Shown one piece after another: positions 30,349 through 36,119 of a stretch of 36,119 nt of DNA. Both the position numbers and the translations under genes were made by a program. The DNA lies in the NCBI GenBank assembly GCA_013151055.1, contig JAADIZ010000192.1:1-36119 (forward strand), read 5' to 3'. The DNA is from Campylobacterota bacterium. Lineage in GTDB: Bacteria > Campylobacterota > Campylobacteria > Campylobacterales > Sulfurospirillaceae. The stretch's first letter is position 1. Each line of letters starts with the position of its first letter. The notes under the pieces are model-generated. The model did not search any database and had not been told where the DNA came from. It saw only the letters and a program-made list of their open reading frames with translations.

Positions 30349-31113
30349 TTAAGTTTCTTGTTCTTCTACTTTTTTAAAAATAAATAGATGCTCATGCATT
30401 ATTAATAAAAAATTGTAGTCTTTGCTTTTATTTACCCAAAACCCAGTTGCTTTACAGTTGTGTTGATGTTTTATAATATCTTCTTTGAGTTTAAACCCAA
30501 CTTTTAAGAATCGTTCCATAACTTTAAAAGCCAAAGGTTGATACATTTTCTTTCTTCTGGTATCTCCTATTAAAATTGCACAATATTTATTTGGTTTTAA
30601 AACTCTATAAAACTCTTTTGCAATTTTTTCAATTTCATCACAAAATTCATCAAGTTCATGTATGTTTGACAAATCTTCTTTTATTGCTTTTTCTGAGTAC
30701 TTAATAATATCTACATAAGGAGGGTGGTTTAAAATTAAATCTATTGTATCGTCTTTTAATATAGATAAATTTCTAGCATCATTTAATTCTACTCTTATTT
30801 TTGGATTATGTTCGCTTTCAAAGCTTAAAGCATCTTTTGTTATTTCTATTGCATTTGGATTAATGTCTAATGCAAGTAAATTTCGATTTAATATTTTACA
30901 TTCAATTGCGGTAGTGCCTCCTCCAACCATAGGATCGAGAATATAATCGTGTTCGTTGGAGTATCTAATAAGTAGGTTTCTTACTACTTCTGGTGCCCAA
31001 TTACCACGATATTTTGACTTATGTGTTGCCCAATTACCGCGTCTTTTAAAAGACCATACAGTTGTGCATTCTTGTTCAAATTCATCAGGATGAAGTTTTT
31101 TTATTTTAGACAT
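30349..31113 (-). CDS. second DNA methyltransferase of the GATC restriction cassette
   Basis: A 254-residue SAM-dependent amino-methylase. Motif I (ILDPMVGGGTTAIE) comes first, near residue 60, and the catalytic motif IV is NHPPYVDIIKYS near residue 130, an HPPY variant of (D/N/S)PPY. The N-terminal stretch WSFKRRGNWATHKSKYRGNW is typical of a DNA-methylase group with this motif order. DpnA of the DpnII system has the reverse order, so this is not a DpnA orthologue. It overlaps the nuclease gene by 13 nt and must be cotranscribed. Whether it modifies GATC, single-stranded DNA or another site is unknown. Confidence 0.8.
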   Translation of the reverse strand: MSKIKKLHPDEFEQECTTVWSFKRRGNWATHKSKYRGNWAPEVVRNLLIRYSNEHDYILDPMVGGGTTAIECKILNRNLLALDINPNAIEITKDALSFESEHNPKIRVELNDARNLSILKDDTIDLILNHPPYVDIIKYSEKAIKEDLSNIHELDEFCDEIEKIAKEFYRVLKPNKYCAILIGDTRRKKMYQPLAFKVMERFLKVGFKLKEDIIKHQHNCKATGFWVNKSKDYNFLLIMHEHLFIFKKVEEQET

Positions 31114-32003
31114 ATTTGATTTAATATATCATTTTTAAGCATATTAATATTTATAACATACTGATTATGTTCTGTGGTTTGTTGCAAAGCATTTAGCATT
31201 TTATGCCATCCTTTACCATCAGTAATCCATATAAGCTCAATATTTTGTGTTTTTAATAAATCGTATAAGTCTTGATACTCTCTTGCAATCGAATTTGGTT
31301 TAGAACCACTACTACTGTAATAATTTACTTCAAAAATAAAAAGTTTGTTGATTTCTTTATTATAAATTACAAAATCAAACCTTCTATCATTTTTATTTGT
31401 TTTGCTTTCTAGTGTGGTTTTAACATCAATGTTAAATTGCTTTTTAATTTCTACTTTTGTTGCCTCAACTAATAAAACTAAATTATACTTATTTGCAAAA
31501 TCAGACAACACAGATTTGCATAACTTTTCCATAGTTTTTCCAGTACGATTTTTTCTTGCATTTGTATCAAATCCGACTTCTACGCCAAAGCAGTAATCAA
31601 CTAAATTTTTAATGAACTCATTTTCAAAAATATCTTTTAAACCACTTTTATTTAAGAAGATAAGTAGTTCTTTTTTAATTTCATCATTTAAACTATCATA
31701 AAAAATATAACTTTTATTATTGGCTTCTAGTGTATTGATATTTGTTATTACAGGCGTTTCTTTTAATTTAGATTTTCTTATGGCTATTAGAATTGGTAAA
31801 GCTTTTCTTATATTTGGGTATTCTTCTATTAAATTTATAAACTCTGTTTCAATATTTTTTTTGCCAATTAAATAATTTAATATGTTTAGTTCTTTTTCTA
31901 TTGATTTGACATTCTTTTTTACTTTTTCAAAATCTGTAAAATATTCCCATGTAAAAATAGATTCTTGAAAACTATCTTTTAATTTCTCAAATTTAGTTGT
32001 CAT
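31101..32003 (-). CDS. DpnII/MboI-family type II restriction endonuclease
   Basis: A 300-residue nuclease, close to DpnII in length. Family landmarks are GFDTNARKNRTGKTMEKL and RRFDFVIYNK followed by LFIFEVNYYSSSGSKPNSI, with the Asp...Glu-x-Asn catalytic core, and ELIWITDGKGWHKM. DpnII and MboI cut unmethylated GATC. The gene sits between the two methylases and overlaps both (11 and 13 nt), so all three are expressed from the promoter upstream of the Dam-like gene. No truncation is seen, so the system is probably active. Confidence 0.9.
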   Translation of the reverse strand: MTTKFEKLKDSFQESIFTWEYFTDFEKVKKNVKSIEKELNILNYLIGKKNIETEFINLIEEYPNIRKALPILIAIRKSKLKETPVITNINTLEANNKSYIFYDSLNDEIKKELLIFLNKSGLKDIFENEFIKNLVDYCFGVEVGFDTNARKNRTGKTMEKLCKSVLSDFANKYNLVLLVEATKVEIKKQFNIDVKTTLESKTNKNDRRFDFVIYNKEINKLFIFEVNYYSSSGSKPNSIAREYQDLYDLLKTQNIELIWITDGKGWHKMLNALQQTTEHNQYVININMLKNDILNQICLK

Positions 32004-32868
32004 TTTTAGCCTTTATTAAAACTTCGTTTATTTTGCCTCTGCCAGTACTTTTACTATTGATAAATCTATTTGCTTTAACTATATGGATAGTATGTTCTTT
32101 ATATAATTCTTTTATGAATTTGGTATCTGAATTACTGTGTAATATATGACAACCTGTTTGTGATAAACTATCAAAAACATTAAAAAGTTCTTTTTGTTTT
32201 TCATCTAAAAAATTATCTTTACTATATGATGTAAAATTTGCTATTTCTGTCAATGGGTAATAAGGTGGGTCAAAGTATACCAAGTCATTTTGTTTTGCAT
32301 TGTCTTTAACTTTAGAAAATGTATTATTACTAATTGTTGCATTCTCAAGAGCCATACTAGCACTAAGGATAGTGTTTCTATCAACAATATTTGGATTTTT
32401 ATAACTACCTATAGGTGTATTAAAATAACCTTTTTTATTTACTCTATATAGACCATTAAAACATGTTTTATTTAAATAAATAAACCTAGTTGCTCTATCT
32501 AATTTAGATGTACTAGAAAAATTTTCTTCTCTATCTAAAGCTCTTATTTTATAAAAAAAATCTTTAGAGTGTTGAGTTTTATATTTTTCTAAATTTTCTA
32601 TTAAATCAATTGGATTGTTTTTTACTACATTATATGTATTTATAAGTTCAGAATTTATATCTGAAAGATATACCTTTTTATCTTTTAGACAACCCAATGA
32701 ATATAATTCAAAGAAAATGGCACCACCACCTAAAAAGGGTTCGTGATAGTTTCCAAATTTTTGAGGAAAGTGTTCTCGTAATTGACTTAATAAGCCTCTT
32801 TTTCCGCCTACCCACTTTATGAATGGCTGATATTTTTGAGTATAAATATTATTTATTCTTGCAGTCAT
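31993..32868 (-). CDS. Dam-like DNA adenine methyltransferase (GATC, predicted)
   Basis: A 291-residue D12-class N6-adenine methylase. Motifs X and I appear as PFIKWVGGKRGLL and HEPFLGGGAIFFEL, and motif IV as VYFDPPYYPL. This is the DpnM/MboA/Dam family that protects GATC. A GTG at 32877 is in frame, but the ATG at 32868 with AGGG nine bases upstream is the better start. It is the first gene of the cassette, so the host is protected before the nuclease accumulates. Confidence 0.92.
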   Translation of the reverse strand: MTARINNIYTQKYQPFIKWVGGKRGLLSQLREHFPQKFGNYHEPFLGGGAIFFELYSLGCLKDKKVYLSDINSELINTYNVVKNNPIDLIENLEKYKTQHSKDFFYKIRALDREENFSSTSKLDRATRFIYLNKTCFNGLYRVNKKGYFNTPIGSYKNPNIVDRNTILSASMALENATISNNTFSKVKDNAKQNDLVYFDPPYYPLTEIANFTSYSKDNFLDEKQKELFNVFDSLSQTGCHILHSNSDTKFIKELYKEHTIHIVKANRFINSKSTGRGKINEVLIKAKNDN

Positions 32869-32890
32869 AAAACACACCCTATGTTAAGTT

Positions 32891-32906
32891 ATTGTAATTT
32901 TACAAT
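32891..32906. promoter_or_regulatory. 16-bp palindrome at the restriction-cassette start site
   Basis: ATTGTAA and TTACAAT are separated by two bases. On the minus strand the palindrome begins just downstream of the predicted -10 and so covers the likely transcription start. This position suits an operator bound by a dimeric repressor. No controller protein is encoded in the cassette, so the methylase itself or a host protein would have to bind. Confidence 0.45.
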
Positions 32907-32907
32907 A

Positions 32908-32937
32908 ATAATATGAATAGTACATTTAAAATATCAA
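32908..32937 (-). promoter_or_regulatory. promoter of the restriction-modification operon
   Basis: On the minus strand TTGATA (32937-32932) and TATTAT (32913-32908) are spaced by 18 nt, about 40 nt before the Dam-like ATG. The rest of the gap to 33069 contains no ORF I can support. Confidence 0.5.
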
Positions 32938-33069
32938 ATTGACATTTTATTTATATGATTCTTTTACACCATCTTGTAACTTCAAGTAGCAAGTGCAATT
33001 ATTTTAGCTTTTTTAAGAATAAATCTTACTGAATTGGTGTCTTAGATTTTAAGGGTATTATACTTTGAA

Positions 33070-33318
33070 TTATAGCCCTAACTCTTTTTTGATTTTTGTT
33101 TTATCGAAGCCACATATCCACCTACTTCCGATTAAGAGAACTGGGACTCCTTTACAGCCGTGTTTTTGACAATCTTTTGCAGCATTTGTGTCTTTGTTTA
33201 TGTCTATATTTTTAAATTTTATGTTATTGGTTTTTAGATACTGTTTAGCCGTGACACACCAGTGACAACCTGGAGATGTAAACAAGACTACTCTTTTTTG
33301 TTTTTTTATCTCACTCAT
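33070..33318 (-). CDS. glutaredoxin-like thiol-disulfide protein
   Basis: An 82-residue thioredoxin-fold protein with the redox motif SPGCHWCVTAK near residue 18 and the cis-proline loop GVPVLLIG. The CHWC sequence resembles NrdH/glutaredoxin relatives more than classical CPYC glutaredoxin. Two more cysteines occur (DCQKHGC) plus one in RWICGFD. It is the last gene of the purM operon, 14 nt after the PDC-sensor gene. An electron-donor role, for instance to an RNR, is possible but not shown. Confidence 0.85.
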   Translation of the reverse strand: MSEIKKQKRVVLFTSPGCHWCVTAKQYLKTNNIKFKNIDINKDTNAAKDCQKHGCKGVPVLLIGSRWICGFDKTKIKKELGL

Positions 33319-33332
33319 TTTAGTCTCCTTTG

Positions 33333-34232
33333 CTATTTTTTTACTGATACCATTTTGACATATATTGCTAGTGAAATCAAGAGTGCTGAAACCCCAAGGA
33401 TGAGATAGATGGCTGAGAGCATATTTTCTGGGTCAGTGATAGCAAACTTAAATACTAGCATGAGTGCTTCTATTGCCAATGCTATAACGATTGAGCCTAG
33501 AAACCTTACCATAGTTTTATGTATATCATGAGCTTCATCTTTTTTGTTTTTTCCTAAAACTTCTTCTTCAAAGATGGTTTTCACCAAATCAAAAATTGCT
33601 AAAGATAGGGTCAATAATATTGTTGATTTAAACATCATATCGATATCTCTAATTGCACTAAAAAAACTATGTGTCATGAGGTTTGCAATACTATTAAAAA
33701 AGAGTAAAAAAGCTATCGCTAGAAGTGCAAAAGAGAACAAACTATAAGTAATCTTTGTAAAATTACCAAAAATTGACTGCAAAGAAGAGGGTTGTGCGAT
33801 TTTCACTATGTCTTTTAGGGATATATCTATACAAACAACATATCTTAATTCGTTTTTGTCATTGTAGATAGGATATGAAGCTGTGACAGTTAATTCATTT
33901 GTTAATGCAGATGGATAAGGGTCAGTAAGCACACATCTTTTCTCCTCAACACTTCGATAAAAATATGATTTAGAGCTTCTATTTTTCTCTTTTCCGCCTT
34001 CGCGACTTTTTTTATTTGTTATATTGTTCGTTACTTGCATACCTTTGTCATCAAGTATATATAGGGCTTCAAAATCATCTACTTCATTTACGATTTTATT
34101 TAATGATTTTTTTATCTCTGCTATATTTGGATTTGGTAAATGTGAAGGGATGTTTCTGCTAAATAGATAGCACAGATATGCTCTCGCCCTTGTTCTTGAT
34201 TCTGCAAATTGTTGAACTTCTTGGATAACCAT
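33333..34232 (-). CDS. PDC (Cache-like) sensor domain membrane protein without output domain
   Basis: A 299-residue protein whose first 150 residues look like a PDC/Cache sensor: DFEALYILDDKGMQVT, then SYFYRSVEEKRCVLTDPYPS and LTVTASYPIYNDKNELRYVVCIDISL. Four hydrophobic segments follow at about residues 165-190, 203-225, 240-262 and 270-293. No membrane segment or signal peptide precedes the sensor, and no kinase, HAMP, GGDEF or methyl-accepting domain follows. It starts 1 nt after the ydcF-like stop. Function unknown. Confidence 0.75.
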   Translation of the reverse strand: MVIQEVQQFAESRTRARAYLCYLFSRNIPSHLPNPNIAEIKKSLNKIVNEVDDFEALYILDDKGMQVTNNITNKKSREGGKEKNRSSKSYFYRSVEEKRCVLTDPYPSALTNELTVTASYPIYNDKNELRYVVCIDISLKDIVKIAQPSSLQSIFGNFTKITYSLFSFALLAIAFLLFFNSIANLMTHSFFSAIRDIDMMFKSTILLTLSLAIFDLVKTIFEEEVLGKNKKDEAHDIHKTMVRFLGSIVIALAIEALMLVFKFAITDPENMLSAIYLILGVSALLISLAIYVKMVSVKK

Positions 34233-34233
34233 A

Positions 34234-35022
34234 TTAAATTCCTCTTAATTTTAGACTTAACAATCCTGCATATTCGTGAAGTGCTATGTAGCTTTTGTTA
34301 AATGCTGAGATATTGGGCAAAAAATCCCAAAAAGTTTTTGGTTTGCGGTCTATTTTAAAGTCAGTTGCAACAGGGATAACACTAAAACCAAAATACTTAT
34401 ATAGTGTAGCTGACCTTCTCATGTGATATGCAGAAGTGACTAGATAAATCATAGGTTTTTTTATGCCTAGTTTATCAAAATAATCTTTTGAAAATTTTGC
34501 ATTTTCATAGGTGCTTAAGCTCCTGTTTTCGATATTTAGAGCAAATCTACCCATAACTGTATGCGAAGACATAGGCATAGCAACTCCGAGATTTTTCTCT
34601 AACTCCTTCATACTCTCTTTAAAAGCATCAGCTTGTGTGTAATTTTTATATAAACCACCACCGCTAAAAAGAAGTGGGATATTTTGTGATTTTGCTAACA
34701 TAACTCCCCACATAGCTCTTTTATATCCATCATTTGATATGGGAATATTTGCACTTCCAACGATACTTCCACCCGATAAAACAACAACTGCTAGAGCTTT
34801 TTTACTATAATCAATCTTTTTATTATATGGAGTCTCTAGCCGAGACAACAGAGCATCGGCTACATACGAGTTACTAAGAAGATAAAAACTAAAGGCAATA
34901 AAAAGAAAGAGTTTTTTGAATTTTTTTGTATAAAATGCTATGATAAAAAAAACAATTATAAAAATTCCAGGAGGCAAAACCAAATAGGTAAAAAGTTTGG
35001 AAATTATATAGATAAAACTCAT
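34234..35022 (-). CDS. YdcF/ElyC family (DUF218) membrane protein
   Basis: A 262-residue inner-membrane protein. Two N-terminal membrane segments (LFTYLVLPPGIFIIVFFIIAF and FLFIAFSFYLLSN) precede a DUF218 domain starting AVVVLSGGS, with PLLFSGGG and YLVTSAYHMRRSATLY. E. coli ElyC, a relative, affects peptidoglycan/lipid carrier metabolism at low temperature; most homologues are uncharacterised. It follows purM by 3 nt. Confidence 0.85.
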   Translation of the reverse strand: MSFIYIISKLFTYLVLPPGIFIIVFFIIAFYTKKFKKLFLFIAFSFYLLSNSYVADALLSRLETPYNKKIDYSKKALAVVVLSGGSIVGSANIPISNDGYKRAMWGVMLAKSQNIPLLFSGGGLYKNYTQADAFKESMKELEKNLGVAMPMSSHTVMGRFALNIENRSLSTYENAKFSKDYFDKLGIKKPMIYLVTSAYHMRRSATLYKYFGFSVIPVATDFKIDRKPKTFWDFLPNISAFNKSYIALHEYAGLLSLKLRGI

Positions 35023-35025
35023 GGC

Positions 35026-36021
35026 TTATACCAGTATGGCCTCTTTTTTTCCATTTTTTAGTTCTCCAATTACATATCCATCACTATTTTGTAAAATATA
35101 ATCTACATTTTGTGGACTTACCACTAAAATCATACCAACCCCCATATTAAAAGTTCTATACATTTCAGTCTCTTCTACATGTTTGCTCATCAAATCAAAG
35201 ATAGGCAGAGTTTTTATCTTCTCTTTTTGTACGACAGCTTGAAGGTTATCTGGCAAGATTCTTGGAAGATTTTCTATGATACCGCCACCTGTTATATGAG
35301 CTAATGCATTTATCTTGTTTTTAAGTTTTTTAAAGGTTTTCACATATATCTTTGTTGGTGTTAAAAGTATATCGATAAGGGGTTTTTCATCAACTATTGT
35401 ATCAAATTTATAATCTAATTTCTCAAAGAACAGTTTTCTCACAAGTGAATAGCCATTTGAGTGGATACCAGAGCTTGGAAGGGCTATTAAAACATCTCCA
35501 GCACTTACATGTGAAAGTCTGTTCATCTCTTCTTTTTCTGCGATACCAACAGCAAATCCTGCCAAATCAAAATCTTTTGGTGCATACATGCCTGGCATCT
35601 CTGCAGTCTCTCCACCTATCAAAGAGCATTCGGATTGACGACATCCTTCAGCAATTCCACCTACAACAGCTGTAGATTCATCAATATCAAGTTTACTTGT
35701 TGCGTAGTAGTCTAAAAAAAATAGAGGTGTACCAAAGTTACAAATAAGGTCATTGGTACACATGGCAACTAAATCAATGCCCACAGTATCAAATTTTCCA
35801 GAATCAATTGCTAGTTTTAGTTTTGTACCAACTCCATCAGTTGCACCAAGAATGACGGGCTTATTGTAGCCACTAGGGAGTTCATAAGCACCTGCGAATG
35901 AGCCAATTCCGCCTATCACATTTGCATCAAATGTTGACTTCACCAATGGTTTTATATTTTCTACAAATTGTGCACCAGCATCTATGTCAACTCCAGCATC
36001 TTTATAACTTACAGTACTCAT
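35026..36021 (-). CDS. purM: phosphoribosylformylglycinamidine cyclo-ligase (AIR synthetase)
   Basis: PurM closes the imidazole ring of the purine precursor AIR using ATP. The 331-residue protein begins SYKDAGVDIDAG, has GATDGVGTKLKLA, DLVAMCTNDL and IGGETAEMPGMY, and ends with the HITGGGIIENLPR motif, all family hallmarks. It is the first gene of the purM-ydcF-PDC-grx operon and is divergent from coaE with a 69-nt gap. Confidence 0.97.
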   Translation of the reverse strand: MSTVSYKDAGVDIDAGAQFVENIKPLVKSTFDANVIGGIGSFAGAYELPSGYNKPVILGATDGVGTKLKLAIDSGKFDTVGIDLVAMCTNDLICNFGTPLFFLDYYATSKLDIDESTAVVGGIAEGCRQSECSLIGGETAEMPGMYAPKDFDLAGFAVGIAEKEEMNRLSHVSAGDVLIALPSSGIHSNGYSLVRKLFFEKLDYKFDTIVDEKPLIDILLTPTKIYVKTFKKLKNKINALAHITGGGIIENLPRILPDNLQAVVQKEKIKTLPIFDLMSKHVEETEMYRTFNMGVGMILVVSPQNVDYILQNSDGYVIGELKNGKKEAILV

Positions 36022-36090
36022 CTCTTGACCTTTTTCTATTTTTATGGGATTTTAGCAAAATATATGTTAAAATCATCATAAGGATAAAGA

Positions 36091-36119
36091 ATGATTGTAC
36101 TCACAGGTTCAATTGCAAC
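36091..36119 (+). CDS. coaE: dephospho-CoA kinase, 5' end only
   Basis: The first nine complete codons plus the opening bases of a tenth read MIVLTGSIA(T), the start of a P-loop of the CoaE type (GxxxxGKS expected just beyond the edge). AAGGA at 36080-36084 is a ribosome binding site. Only this short piece is in the window, so the call rests on the N-terminal pattern. Confidence 0.65.

Noticed and set aside
30238-33069. Restriction cassette as part of an integrated mobile element
   Set aside because: No integrase, transposase, tRNA target or flanking direct repeats were seen on either side; acquisition is possible but not supported by visible boundaries.

Overview
The window reads as the chromosome of a free-living Campylobacterota (Epsilonproteobacteria) bacterium, most like the Sulfurimonas/Sulfurovum/Arcobacter group. 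The evidence is low G+C (about one third by eye), dense gene packing with many start/stop overlaps, frequent TTG and GTG starts, promoters with a clear TATAAT but usually no -35, and gene content (RNase J, KdsD, separated nrdA and nrdB, a UPF0597 protein, a PDC-sensor membrane protein). The genus call is inference. There are no rRNA genes, insertion sequences, CRISPR arrays or prophage genes.

Layout. 1-330: tRNA-Leu(UAA) and tRNA-Gly(GCC) on the minus strand behind one good sigma70 promoter. 332-2863 (+): ilvD, broken twice in this sequence, then marC and a small Cys-rich protein. 2864-3198: hairpins and a 31-codon membrane microprotein on the minus strand. 3199-5904 (-): a DUF4139 exported protein followed by a UPF0597 cysteine desulfidase-like protein. 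5989-9196 (+): pyrG and recJ, overlapping. 9197-18490 (-): a long run of purB, nrdA, gap, nrdD, a separate 54-aa glycyl-radical ORF, nrdG, nrdB, a nitrilase-family hydrolase and pcm. Class III (anaerobic) ribonucleotide reductase genes thus lie between the two subunits of class I (aerobic) reductase, as expected for a microaerophile or facultative anaerobe. 18585-20085 (+): an RluA-type pseudouridine synthase and a fumarylacetoacetase-family protein. 20100-23090 (-): ogt, hisF, a phosphorylase-superfamily protein, rlmN and a second 31-aa membrane microprotein. 23185-30237 (+): rsmA, rnj, kdsD, an RsuA/RluB-type pseudouridine synthase, rarA and hemY. 30349-32868 (-): a three-gene DpnII/MboI-type restriction-modification cassette (Dam-like methylase, DpnII-family nuclease, second methylase). 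33070-36021 (-): purM, a YdcF/ElyC-type protein, a PDC-sensor membrane protein and a glutaredoxin-like protein. 36091 to the end (+): the first codons of coaE.

Most genes are housekeeping: nucleotide synthesis (pyrG, purB, purM, three RNR parts), RNA modification and decay (rsmA, rlmN, two pseudouridine synthases, rnj), DNA repair (recJ, ogt, rarA), protein repair (pcm) and envelope or cofactor synthesis (kdsD, hemY, coaE). The clearest accessory element is the restriction cassette. GATC, its predicted target, looks strongly depleted across the whole window.

The most interesting points are: (1) a class III RNR whose glycyl-radical domain is encoded by its own 54-codon ORF with its own ribosome binding site; (2) two undescribed-looking 31-aa membrane microproteins with strong ribosome binding sites; (3) a GATC restriction cassette whose second methylase is not DpnA-like, with an operator-like palindrome at its promoter; (4) an ilvD gene carrying an exact 11-bp tandem duplication and a 2-bp deletion.
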